This document shows positions 28,169 to 37,262 of a stretch of 64,000 bases of DNA, one piece after another; the stretch's first letter is position 1; each line of letters starts with the position of its first letter. The DNA comes from CAZMNY01 sp964567745. GTDB taxonomy: Bacteria > Planctomycetota > Planctomycetia > Pirellulales > Pirellulaceae. The notes beneath the pieces were generated by a model that was given only the letters and a program-made list of their open reading frames with translations, was not told the DNA's origin and made no database searches. Made by a program: the position numbers and the translations under genes. The stretch spans positions 102,574 through 166,573 of the forward strand of contig CAZMNY010000012.1 in assembly GCA_964567745.1 (NCBI GenBank). Reading direction: 5' to 3'.

Positions 28169-29515
28169 CTAGCTCAACAGGTCGTGGGCAACTTTGCCAC
28201 CATCTGGCCCCGTTAATCGGTGGTTGCGTCCCGCATGCCAGAATTGCAGATCATTCGCTGGCAGTCCCAGCAGGTGAAGAACCGTCGCGTGGAGATCTCG
28301 AAAGTGGACCTTGCCTGATACGGCTTGCGACCCGGTTGAGTTCGTTTTGCCGTGAACATGACCTTTCTTGACCCCGCCGCCAGCGAGCCAAAAGGTGAAT
28401 CCGCGAGCGTTGTGGCCGGTTTCATTCTTGCCGTTGTCAGGCGTTAGGCCGGGGCGACCGAACTCACCGCCCCAAATCACCAAGGTATCTTCCAGCAAGC
28501 CTCGCTGCTTGAGATCTTCGAGCAGAGCGGCGATGGGGCCATCGGTCGCCTGGCAATTCGCCGTCAAGTCCCGGCGGTGATTCTTATGCTGGTCCCAGCT
28601 GCCATGGTTAACCTCGATAAACCGGACGCCTGCTTCGGAGAAACGCCTAGCCAACAAACACTGCCGCCCAAAGTCGGTCATGCGGCAAGTTCCAACTGAC
28701 TTCGCTTGCTTGCCCACGCGATATCGAGCAAGAGTCGACTTCGTTTCCGAGCGGATATCGAGAATGCCAGGCGCTTCGGACTGCATTCGGAAGCCAAGCT
28801 CCATCGTCTCGATGACGCTTTCCAGCTTCGAATCGCTTTTTCGAACCGCTGCGTGCTTCTTGTTGAGTTGCTGCACAAAGTCAAGTTGTCGGCGCTTGGC
28901 GCGGAGCGAGAGATGATTGCTGCCAACATTGCTGATCGTCGCCGTCGCCATGTCCTCGCCATTAACGCCGATGGGAGTACCAGTGAAAATCGACGGCAGA
29001 AAGGCGCTGGAATAGACTGAGCTTTTCGAAGTGTTCAGGCTAATGAACCCAGGCAGATTCTGGTTCGCCGTTCCCAACCCATAGGTTACCCACGAACCAA
29101 GGCTTGGACGGACTCGCAATCGGTCGCCGGTATGTAGCTGCAAGAAAGATTGGGCATGGATTCCCGTGTCGGCATGCATGCCGTTGATGACGCAGAGTTC
29201 GTCCGCATGTTTTGCCGTTTCCGGGAAGAGTTCGGAAACCCAAAGCCCGCTCTGGCCATGTTGCTGAAACTTAAACACAGAGCCCGGATGCTTTTTCTTT
29301 CCTGTCTGAGGTTTGTAGTCAAACGTATCGAGATGGGCAGGCCCGCCGCTCATGCAAAGAAAGATGACTCGTTTGGCTCGCGCCGTTTGCGGCGGCCGTT
29401 TTTCGGCGAGCGGAGTTGTCGGGGAGGCTTGCGATTCAGCACAGAGAGCTTGCAAGGCGAGGTAGCCAAAACCGCAACTGGCGGTTTGCAACAACGATCG
29501 TCGTGAGTACTTCAT
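28169..29515 (-). CDS. DUF1501 exported protein
   Basis: 448 residues from ATG 29515, where a Tat-type leader starts (MKYSRRSLLQTASCGFGYLA). It shares the DUF1501 landmarks with the other copy in this window (FLCMSGGPAHLDTFDYKP, ELFPETAKHADELCVINGM, VIWGGEFGRPGLTP, ARGFTFWLAGGGVKKG, HLLGLPANDLQFWHAG) but is clearly diverged from it. Function unproven; the fold belongs to the alkaline phosphatase/sulfatase group. It lies 113 bases after the PSCyt1 gene and is the third gene in a minus-strand run starting with the TlpA-like gene. Confidence 0.9.
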   Translation of the reverse strand: MKYSRRSLLQTASCGFGYLALQALCAESQASPTTPLAEKRPPQTARAKRVIFLCMSGGPAHLDTFDYKPQTGKKKHPGSVFKFQQHGQSGLWVSELFPETAKHADELCVINGMHADTGIHAQSFLQLHTGDRLRVRPSLGSWVTYGLGTANQNLPGFISLNTSKSSVYSSAFLPSIFTGTPIGVNGEDMATATISNVGSNHLSLRAKRRQLDFVQQLNKKHAAVRKSDSKLESVIETMELGFRMQSEAPGILDIRSETKSTLARYRVGKQAKSVGTCRMTDFGRQCLLARRFSEAGVRFIEVNHGSWDQHKNHRRDLTANCQATDGPIAALLEDLKQRGLLEDTLVIWGGEFGRPGLTPDNGKNETGHNARGFTFWLAGGGVKKGHVHGKTNSTGSQAVSGKVHFRDLHATVLHLLGLPANDLQFWHAGRNHRLTGPDGGKVAHDLLS

Positions 29516-29628
29516 GTCGTTCTCTTTCGGTCGTATTCTCTTCTTGCTCAACAGCTCACAGCAGACGCGACGTCAGGCCTCGTCCGCGAAGCCTACTCCG
29601 CTTGCGATCCAGTTGAGTGCAATTGCAA

Positions 29629-31986
29629 CTAATCGATATATCGAAATTCATTCGTCGACAACAACGCCTGGCAAAGGCTGCTCCACGCCACGACTTCGGA
29701 ATCCGCTTCAGACTCCGTCAGCCGTACGAGTTCCAAAGCGTTATCCATTTCCGCCACAGTCGGCTCGCGCCTGAAAACGCGGCGAAACGCGAACCGAACT
29801 CTTGATTCATTGTCGGCCGATTCCTCAATGACGCGTTTGGCAAAATGACCGGCCTGCGCAATTACGAACGGACTATTGTAAACGTGAAGCGCCTGACTTG
29901 GCGAAGTGCTTTCGTCGCGCCGCCCGGTCACGCTGCTAAAGTCTGGCAAGTCAAAGGCCGTCAACTCAGGCGGTGGAGCATTGCGCAAATAGCAAAGGTA
30001 GACGCTGCGATAATGGCTCGGTTGATGCAGATTGCCAGCCAGATTGACCAGAATATCGCGATGGCGAATGATCGTGGCGTCGCCCGCCGTCGAGTCGAGC
30101 TGGCCGGCGACGTGCAGCATGTTGTCTCGAAGCGCCTCTGCGCCGAGTCGGTGCCGAGTTCGTCTGGCGAAGAGCCGATTCTCGGCATCGGCTTCGAGCA
30201 CGCCCGCGTCCGCCTTGCAACCGAGCTGATAGGTACGGCTAAGCGCGATGTCCCGGATCAGACGTTTGATCGACCATCCTTGCGCAACAAACCTAGTTGC
30301 GAGATGGTCGAGCAACTTCGGATGGCTGGGCCGATCGCCATAGACGCCAAAGTCGTCCGGCGTGCGAACAATGCCCTGCCCGAACAGGTGATGCCAAATG
30401 CGGTTTACCATTACCCGAGATGTGAGTGGGTGATCTTCGTGCGTTAACCAATTGGCCAACTCAACCCGCCCGCTTTGCTTCGCTGCAATCTTGCCCGTCT
30501 CGGCACCAATGGGAATCGCCTGTAGGAATCCTCGAGGCGCTGGCTTGCCAAGCTTCTTGGCGTCGCCCTTGATGTTGATTTTGCAATCGGCCGGTTTGGC
30601 TCGATCCCGAACGCCCATCGCCAACGGCGTTCCGACTGGCCATGGAGGCTTGGGGATCTTTTTCGGCACGCCAGTATCGGATTGCAGAACCAAAACCGTC
30701 TCGACAAACCCCTCGGGCGGAAGCACCTTGGTCGCCGACTTCAAGACATGCAATCCTGTTGGCGGAGCGGTCAGCTTTTCGTTCGCGGCAACGCCCCAAA
30801 GCGTCTCCGTGCTGGTGAAAATTCCGGCGATCGCATAGTAGTCACGGTTATGTATCGGATCGAATTTGTGGTCGTGACACCGCGCACACGCAACACTCAA
30901 TCCCATCACGCCTCGACCAATCACATCGATCTGATCGGCCACTACGTCCATGTCGAAGTTGTTGTTCATCGCCTTCGCCGGCTTGGCCGCCATGGCCAAA
31001 AAACCTGTCGCAATCAATCGTCGATCTCGCTCCTCTGGCGTCTCACTCTTCAACAGATCGCCGGCAATCTGCTCCTTCAAGAACTCGGCGAAAGGCGTGT
31101 CTCGATTGAAGCAGTCGATGACATAATCACGGTATCGCCAAGCATGAGGGAATGTCGGATTCCTTCCCAAGCCATCATTGCCATTCGACTCGGCGAATCG
31201 AGCGACATCGAGCCAGTGACGTCCCCATCGCTCGCCGAATTGCGAGCTGGAAAGCAGCTGATCCACGAGCTGCTCGATGGCGCGCTGCTCGTCAACTCGA
31301 TGGGCCTCGACAAACTGTTCGACCTGAGTCATCGACGGCGGCAAGCCGACAATATCATGAAACAAACGCCTGACGAGCGCTCGCGCGTCGGCATCCTCTG
31401 ACGGCGCAAAACCGGCTGCCTCGATCCGAGCCAGTACGAAGCGGTCTAGCGGATCACGAACCCATGCGGAGTCTTTGACCGCGGGCGGAGTTGGATCGCC
31501 AACCGGCTTGAGCGACCAAAGTCGTTTCGCCACTTCGTCGGGGGAGCTCGCTGCCGTCGTTTCGCCGGGCGGACTCGCGCTCTTCTCGGGTTTGTCGGTA
31601 CGCGGATCGGCCGCGCCAAGCCGCACCCATTTGGCGAAATCACTCACAATTGATTCGGGCAGCGGTCCGTCCGGCGGCATTTCCAAGCCATCGTATCGCA
31701 TCGCCTGAACGATCAAGCTCGCCTTCGCGTCGCCCGCCACCAAGGCAGGCCCAGATTCGCCGCCCGCGCGAACTCCGGCTCGGCTGTCAAGCAACAATTT
31801 GCCGCCAAGTTCTTTTGATTTTGCAGAGTGGCATTTCAGACAATGCTTCACGAGCACCGGGCGAATCCGGTTTTCGAAGAAGGCAACGTCGGCTCCCGAC
31901 AGATCATCGGCATGAACTTGACGACCGCTGGGCAGCGCCAAGAAGGAAACTAGCAACGCGATGAACGGGGCGACCAGTCTAATCAC
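29629..31986 (-). CDS. planctomycete cytochrome-domain protein PSCyt1/DUF1549/DUF1553
   Basis: 785 residues, start GTG at 31986 followed directly by a signal peptide (MIRLVAPFIALLVSFLALPS, cut near VHADD); no other start fits. PSCyt1 with C49-x-x-C52-H53 (about 30-125), DUF1549 (about 150-350; FGERWGRHWLDVARFAESNG and VACARCHDHKFDP with a second CxxCH), and DUF1553 (about 490-780; WHHLFGQGIVRTPDDFG and RDIALSRTYQLG). It lacks the LamG insert of the other copy. The DUF1501 partner follows. Exported, probably periplasmic, reaction unknown. The TlpA-like gene ends 121 bases upstream, so a common transcript is likely. Confidence 0.9.
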   Translation of the reverse strand: MIRLVAPFIALLVSFLALPSGRQVHADDLSGADVAFFENRIRPVLVKHCLKCHSAKSKELGGKLLLDSRAGVRAGGESGPALVAGDAKASLIVQAMRYDGLEMPPDGPLPESIVSDFAKWVRLGAADPRTDKPEKSASPPGETTAASSPDEVAKRLWSLKPVGDPTPPAVKDSAWVRDPLDRFVLARIEAAGFAPSEDADARALVRRLFHDIVGLPPSMTQVEQFVEAHRVDEQRAIEQLVDQLLSSSQFGERWGRHWLDVARFAESNGNDGLGRNPTFPHAWRYRDYVIDCFNRDTPFAEFLKEQIAGDLLKSETPEERDRRLIATGFLAMAAKPAKAMNNNFDMDVVADQIDVIGRGVMGLSVACARCHDHKFDPIHNRDYYAIAGIFTSTETLWGVAANEKLTAPPTGLHVLKSATKVLPPEGFVETVLVLQSDTGVPKKIPKPPWPVGTPLAMGVRDRAKPADCKINIKGDAKKLGKPAPRGFLQAIPIGAETGKIAAKQSGRVELANWLTHEDHPLTSRVMVNRIWHHLFGQGIVRTPDDFGVYGDRPSHPKLLDHLATRFVAQGWSIKRLIRDIALSRTYQLGCKADAGVLEADAENRLFARRTRHRLGAEALRDNMLHVAGQLDSTAGDATIIRHRDILVNLAGNLHQPSHYRSVYLCYLRNAPPPELTAFDLPDFSSVTGRRDESTSPSQALHVYNSPFVIAQAGHFAKRVIEESADNESRVRFAFRRVFRREPTVAEMDNALELVRLTESEADSEVVAWSSLCQALLSTNEFRYID

Positions 31987-32107
31987 GATGGTGGCTCTGT
32001 GGGCCGGCTACTCTGGGGGACCAAACGGGGAGCCTGATTATAGCAGAGAATTCAGTTTCTTGGCGACTCAATACTCCTTGCCGGAAACGCGGCCGCCATT
32101 GCCCACC

Positions 32108-33202
32108 TCACTTACTCTTCTTCATTTCGGCGAGGAGTTGTCCGATCGCGTCGTCGACTTCTTCGGGGGCGATGTCGCGATATCGGATAACACCTTGCGC
32201 ATCAAGCAGATGGATCGCCGGACGGCGGGAAACTTGCCATCGTGTGTGAATCGGACCGTTGATGTCCTTGTCCCTCCAACTTCGCCAAGTGATATTCTCC
32301 TTGGCCACAACCAGCCGCAACGCGTCGAGATCACGGTCACTGTTCACGCCCAGCAGTACAAAGGGCTTGCCTCGCATCGCCACCACGAGCGACCGCTCGT
32401 GTGGGTAGAGTTCCCGGCAAGGCCCTCACCAATGCCCCCAAAATGTCAGCATCACGATCTTGCCGCGAAAGCTACTCAGCTTCAGCTGATCGCCGCCGAT
32501 ATCTTCGCCTACGATGTCGGGAGCAACTTTACCGACAGACAGTCGCCGAATCGCAAACAATGCCCGCTCAGCGACACTCGCCAGTGATTGATCATCTATC
32601 TTGACCTTGGCATTCGACTGCGCCAGCTTAGCGAAAATCTTCTCGCGACGCGCTTCAACTTCGCTTCGATCCATCGCCTGCAAATGGGCACCGTATTCCT
32701 TGCCGTAATACTGAAGCACTCGCGGCGCCAGATCCGGTTCGGCTTTGAGCTGTGCCGTGATGTTGAGCTCCGCTTCCAATAACATTGCGAGGTGATAACC
32801 CGCCAGGGCTCTGACCTTCTCGCTCTCCCCCTTTTCAAACGCCTTCTGCAGCAGTTTGGACGACTCGATGGATCTCGCCTTGGCGATCGACGCCGCCGAT
32901 TCGCCAAGCAATTCGGACTTAACGTGGTTGAGAGCCAGAATCTTGAGAGCTTTGTTCGTGTCGGCTTTCCCGCGCACGTTGTCGACGACCCACAGCAGCG
33001 CTTTCACCGACACATCGTCGCGCGGGTGTTGTTCCGCGAGCTCGATAAACTTCGCCGAGAAAGCACGCGGATTCCCATCCTCTTCAAATTCCTTCACCAA
33101 AGCTGCGAACCGCTTCGACGCTACCGTCTCGGCGCACATCGCAAAGTTGCTCGAAGCGATGCATATGATGACGATTAGCGGCAAGCGTAGAGTCATGTGC
33201 AT
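32108..33202 (-). CDS. TlpA/thioredoxin-like exported protein with UxxC active site, candidate selenoprotein
   Basis: A single 364-residue frame from ATG 33202 if TGA at 32426-32428 is read through. Signal peptide at 1-24 (ending NFAMCAETV), a helical N-terminal domain (about 25-225), then a thioredoxin domain: GKVAPDIVGEDIGGDQLKLS, FRGKIVMLTFWGHW, the TGA as residue 259, GPC with C262, REL, then GKPFVLLGVNSD and the cis-Pro segment RRPAIHLLD. Family members have WCGPC at the site, so TGA replaces precisely the first, reactive Cys codon (TGC). A hairpin with loop GGUC starts 21 bases after the TGA (see the separate entry). A redox role toward periplasmic disulfides is expected. A nonsense mutation or base error is the alternative; the SelABCD genes are not in this window. 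Confidence 0.7.
32380..32404 (-). promoter_or_regulatory. SECIS-like hairpin downstream of in-frame TGA
   Basis: On the minus-strand mRNA, CCACACGAGC pairs with GCUCGU-G-GUGG (10 pairs, one bulged G) around the tetraloop GGUC. The loop's first G is 32 bases after the UGA. The same GGUC apical loop occurs in the known E. coli fdhF element that binds SelB, and spacing of this order is accepted for bacterial elements. The stem lies in codons for YPHERSLVVA, so it is also coding sequence and could be partly chance. Confidence 0.55.
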
Positions 33203-33322
33203 GAGTCCGCCAATGCCTGGTAATGGGCGTGAAGGGTTTTGCGTTCTTCTGTGTTCGCAATGGACCAGGCCACGCGATCGTGACCGATGAACAGTCTACC
33301 TGCCCGCCCCACATGATGCACG

Positions 33323-35977
33323 TTAAAGTGCTTTGGGGATAACGATCACAGGTGGAGCCGGCTTGGCGGCTTTTGCTGGGCGGTTCTTGCGTCCCGCACC
33401 GCCAGCGCCTCCGCCCCCTTTATTGCCTCGGGCTACGGTCGCGACTTTTTTGGGTCGAGGCGGCGCGACGTACCGGTATTCCTCCGCCAAGCGAACTCCG
33501 AAACCGCGATTCAATTCCCATTCGGCGCGGGCGGCCCACGGCGTGCCTTCGTGCTCCTCGAGAATCTTGCGGAACACCACGGCTGAGCGGTCAATCAAGT
33601 CCGCCGTGAATCCGCGCTCAATCGTCTGATCACTCAAATGAACTCGCCAGCGACGCAGCTCAAGCCGACCGGCTCGACCGTCTTCCGTTGGCTTGACCAG
33701 CGGCACCTTGCTCGGCTTCTTTACGAATTCATCAATTGTGGCGATGTACTCATAGGTCCGTGCCGCATAAGCGAGCAATTGACCGTAGGCCAAATCGTAA
33801 TTCGCCTGCCACCGCAGCGACTCCTCCGCTTCGCGCATCGGTCGAATTCGCTCCAACTCCTTGATGGCCGCATCGAGATAAGTGAGGTAGGTCGCGGCCT
33901 TTTCTTTCTCCTTGATGGCTTGCTGCAGAAACTCGGCCGGCTTGGCCGAGAACTCGCGGCGAATCTCGGTAATGTCCGATACTTCCTCTCGATAAGGATT
34001 GATGTCGTTGATCACTTTTCTCAGCACGACCCGCAGCCGGTCTTTTGATGACGACGCGGCAACTTCCCATCTCGACCGCAAATCCGGACGGTATTCCGAC
34101 AACACTCGCAGCTCAAAACGGCGCGCTTCGCCTCGCACCAGATTGTCTTCCTGGCTGGGAAGCATGAAGAAGACTCCGCCAGTCTCCCTGGCCATACGAC
34201 ACTGCGCATACGGCCCAAAGCCGCTGGCGTGAACATCGATTCTCTTTCCGAACCCATCCGTCTGAAGTTGCTCCACAAATGCGGACTCAGGACCACGATC
34301 CACCGGAAGCCAGTACTCGGCGCCGTTGAGCGGATGGACCCAACGCATTTGAGCGTGAGGCGCGCCGAACGAGGCTTCACGGCCAAGCACATACACTCGA
34401 CATCCCTGGAGTTTCGCCTGAACGATTGCGGGCTCGAGAAACTGCCGACTGTCCTCGTCCTCACCCGCCTCATCCGTCACCACAATGATGGCCAACTTGC
34501 GTTTGTTGGCCTTGGCGTATTCGCCGTAGGCACCGAGAACTCGCAACACCGCCTGGCAAGTCAACTCTTTGCCCGACGGGTCATCAGGGACGCTTTGAAT
34601 CGCGTCTTGAATCTCCACGGAGTGGGTTGTCGGCGCCGATGTGTTAAGCAAAAAACTCTCGCCAAAACTTGCGACGACTGTCTCGACCGCCGTCGCGGGC
34701 AACCCTTCTTGCTGAGACAATTCTAGGTAGATGGAATCAACCCGATCGTGAATCTCCTTTTGATCGTCCTTCATCGATGCCGACTGATCAAATAGCCAAA
34801 CCAGCAGCAACTCCTCATCTCGAGCCATCATCAACACTTCTTGTGTGATGCGGTCGAGCGCCTGCTGGTAGTCGTCGACGACGGCGTGCGAATCGCCCAA
34901 CCCGCCAATCTTGATCTCACCCAGGATATTCTCGAGCTCCGTCCCCTCCAACACGGGGCCTTCCAGAGCCAACGGTGTGATATCTTCACGCTCGTTGAAC
35001 GAAGCTTCAAGCATCGCATCATCGATGTCCACGACCGAGACCGACGCATCGAGACCCGCAAGCGGGTCTGTTCGCGCCAGCGATACGGCTGTCTCCGATT
35101 CGATTTCAAATACGTCCGATGTGATCAATTCATCCGCGCTCGGCGTGAGGACCTCGAGTACGAGCAATTTTTCCAACGGCTCGCGGGCTAGCTCGGGGAA
35201 AGCCAACAAGGCAAGAATGACGAACAACAGAAGATGGGCGACGGCCGAGAGCATGATCGCCCCGACCGACCGCAACCACGGTTTCGTTTGCGGTTCATCT
35301 TCTTCATCAAGACCAACCGCATCGACCGGTTCGACGCCGACAGCCGCAGGTAGTGCACCAGAAAGCTGAATCACAGGAGGAGCGCCGCCGACGCTCGGCC
35401 ATGCTTGATCCGCAATAGGTTTCGCAACGACGGCACTGACGATCGAAGCGGGAGCCGTCGCAGCACCATCGATGACCGGCGCTCCAATTGATGGCTCGGC
35501 GAGCGGCGATGAAAGCGACATTGGGACGGTAGGCGCAGATTCCGCAGCAACCGAACTCAGAGGCAAAGCAATCGATGAAGCCACACCAGGACTCAGAGTC
35601 AATGACTCGGATGACTCGCCTCGACCATTCGCAGGCGACGGAGGCGGAGGCATGAACTCGCTTGACGATGGAGGCGGCAAGGGGCTTTCCGTCGCCAATC
35701 GCAACGACCTGTCGTACTCGGTCTTGCTGTTCTCGTCGAGCAGACAGCTGCGAGCCGCCGAGATCTCGTTAAGCATCTCTTGGGAACGTTGGCTTCGCTG
35801 GCCCAAATGAAACGTGCGCAAGTGCGACATCCGTTGAGCCGCCGCGTTGTCAATCACTTCGGCATCGGGCTCAAACAGACGTACCCCCAACAGCCGATAA
35901 TGGTCCGCGGGCTGCTCATCCGGCGGGATGCCAAGCCACTTGTAATAGGGGTCGAATGAGTCCGGCATTAATCTCAT
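33323..35977 (-). CDS. large membrane-anchored VWA-domain protein with J-like N-terminus
   Basis: 884 residues from ATG 35977 (a GTG two codons earlier and an ATG three codons later are also possible). Parts in order: FDPYYKWLGIPPDEQPADHY with a DnaJ-like helical region (about 8-95) typical of planctomycete proteins; a Pro/Ser/Ala-rich linker (about 100-225); one membrane helix (about 243-265, MLSAVAHLLLFVILALLAF); an acidic linker; a von Willebrand A domain (about 395-590) whose MIDAS motif is LFDQSASMKDD; and a long C-terminal helical domain ending in a Lys/Gly/Ala-rich tail. The MIDAS has D-x-S-x-S-type residues, so metal-dependent binding is possible. Function unknown. It is the first gene of a minus-strand run with 120 bases before the TlpA-like gene. 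Confidence 0.8.
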   Translation of the reverse strand: MRLMPDSFDPYYKWLGIPPDEQPADHYRLLGVRLFEPDAEVIDNAAAQRMSHLRTFHLGQRSQRSQEMLNEISAARSCLLDENSKTEYDRSLRLATESPLPPPSSSEFMPPPPSPANGRGESSESLTLSPGVASSIALPLSSVAAESAPTVPMSLSSPLAEPSIGAPVIDGAATAPASIVSAVVAKPIADQAWPSVGGAPPVIQLSGALPAAVGVEPVDAVGLDEEDEPQTKPWLRSVGAIMLSAVAHLLLFVILALLAFPELAREPLEKLLVLEVLTPSADELITSDVFEIESETAVSLARTDPLAGLDASVSVVDIDDAMLEASFNEREDITPLALEGPVLEGTELENILGEIKIGGLGDSHAVVDDYQQALDRITQEVLMMARDEELLLVWLFDQSASMKDDQKEIHDRVDSIYLELSQQEGLPATAVETVVASFGESFLLNTSAPTTHSVEIQDAIQSVPDDPSGKELTCQAVLRVLGAYGEYAKANKRKLAIIVVTDEAGEDEDSRQFLEPAIVQAKLQGCRVYVLGREASFGAPHAQMRWVHPLNGAEYWLPVDRGPESAFVEQLQTDGFGKRIDVHASGFGPYAQCRMARETGGVFFMLPSQEDNLVRGEARRFELRVLSEYRPDLRSRWEVAASSSKDRLRVVLRKVINDINPYREEVSDITEIRREFSAKPAEFLQQAIKEKEKAATYLTYLDAAIKELERIRPMREAEESLRWQANYDLAYGQLLAYAARTYEYIATIDEFVKKPSKVPLVKPTEDGRAGRLELRRWRVHLSDQTIERGFTADLIDRSAVVFRKILEEHEGTPWAARAEWELNRGFGVRLAEEYRYVAPPRPKKVATVARGNKGGGGAGGAGRKNRPAKAAKPAPPVIVIPKAL

Positions 35978-36276
35978 CGGCACCGAGGTAAGGAAACGAG
36001 CAACAACCGAACCGATCTCACACCAAGCGATGAATCAAGTCAAGGAAAACACCGACTCGCCAAGGCGTCGCGATGTTCCTTCCATGATAATTGTCCGGAA
36101 CGACGCCAACTGTTACAAGCCGGAAACAACTTTGGGTGGGACAACGCCAGCACAATGCGATTCCGTTCTTGGCTACGTCGATCGGTGGTGTCCACGAGGA
36201 AGCAAGTGAGTGCCGGTATTATTCGTACTCGAAGGACAGGAATATTTCGGGGGATCGAGCTCGCCGAAGCAGCCAA

Positions 36277-36765
36277 CTACCGCAAACTATGCTCACCAGA
36301 GATGTTGCGCTCGGTCCCTTCGGATGACACTTCGACAATGTGGCAGGAAAACGGGCCATTTTCTGTTCGCAGGCTGGGCGCTATCGATTGAAGTGTTCCT
36401 TCGACTGTCAATTGAGCGGCTTGCCGCACCGGCGCGCCGTTAACCGGCTTGATGACCCAATAATACTTTGAACTAGCCGCAGGCCCGGCGCCTAAGAACT
36501 CGTATTCCACGCTGAACGTCATGCACGTTCCCGAAGGCAACGTCTGCGCCAAGGCAACTCCACGATGCAGCTTGACCAACTTCGCAGAACCGCTAGAAGC
36601 ATTCAAAACTGGCGACTCAGTTGGCCCCCCGTCGCCATTCGAACCCTCTTCGAGTTCCCGCGAGCTCGATGATTCTGGCGGCTCGACACCAGGCGACAGG
36701 TCCTCGCAGCCGGTGACGATCAAGCAGGCGGTTGCCGCCACTCCGAATATGAGATTTCGATTCAT
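36277..36765 (-). CDS. small lipoprotein of unknown function
   Basis: 162 residues. The N-terminus MNRNLIFGVAATACLIVTGC is a lipoprotein signal with lipobox IVTGC, so the mature protein would begin at C20 and be lipid anchored. A Ser/Glu/Gly-rich linker follows (about 25-55), then a beta-rich domain with SVEYEFLGAGPAASSKYYWVI, probably one strand-rich sandwich. No family recognised. It has its own position between the VWA gene (downstream, 299 bases) and the noncoding stretch preceding the EF-Tu remnant. The frame, composition and lipobox make a real gene likely. Confidence 0.65.
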   Translation of the reverse strand: MNRNLIFGVAATACLIVTGCEDLSPGVEPPESSSSRELEEGSNGDGGPTESPVLNASSGSAKLVKLHRGVALAQTLPSGTCMTFSVEYEFLGAGPAASSKYYWVIKPVNGAPVRQAAQLTVEGTLQSIAPSLRTENGPFSCHIVEVSSEGTERNISGEHSLR

Positions 36766-37262
36766 CGGTCCCTCGCCTTCCTCAGCTAACGCCGGTCGAC
36801 AGCGTGCGACAACCGTCGTGTGTTGGAGCGAATATCATCTTCTCCGTTTCGGTGCCTAATAGCCAGTCCAAGGCGCGAGAGAATTGCGTCGCAACTTGTG
36901 TTTATGCAAACCTTCCTGTCGGCACACCTGTCTATTTCGCGACCTCTCCTACACATTATCCTACCCATAGGGTTGATCCAATGATGGTTTTTTCTGTGCA
37001 ATCTACCTCGTCATCAGCCTCGTCGTTCGGCGCCGGGTGGGCGCTGGCGCTTGCATAGCGTGCAACAGTAATAAACAGCTCAAAGCCCGCCCGGTTGTTT
37101 GACTCGGCGGGCTTTCTTCATTCTTGAAACACATTTCTTTTTGTTAGTCGGACTGGCTGCCCTGGCGATGCACGTGCACGAAAAGGCCTCTGAGGCTGCT
37201 CACCTCTTTGGCTGGTCAGCGAGCACCGGCGCACTCCCTCAATTGAAAGGAGGAGATGAGCG
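36766..37262. other. noncoding stretch upstream of EF-Tu remnant
   Basis: About 500 bases with lower GC than the surroundings in its first half and no convincing gene on either strand. The only distinct element is the hairpin terminator at 37082-37115. The last 25 bases hold a strong purine-rich ribosome site (AAAGGAGGAG, 37246-37255) for the EF-Tu remnant. No tRNA cloverleaf was recognised. Confidence 0.5.
37082..37115 (+). terminator. rho-independent terminator with no obvious upstream gene
   Basis: Perfect 10-bp stem AAAGCCCGCC (37082-37091) with GGCGGGCTTT (37106-37115), 14-base loop, followed by a T-rich tail. It points along the plus strand, but no plus-strand gene is recognised in the preceding 500 bases; it may belong to a gene or RNA lost or not recognised here. 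Confidence 0.7.

Noticed and set aside
36804..37058. Plus-strand 84-codon ORF before the orphan terminator
   Set aside because: No ribosome site, mixed composition, and no similarity to a known family; not enough support to call a gene.
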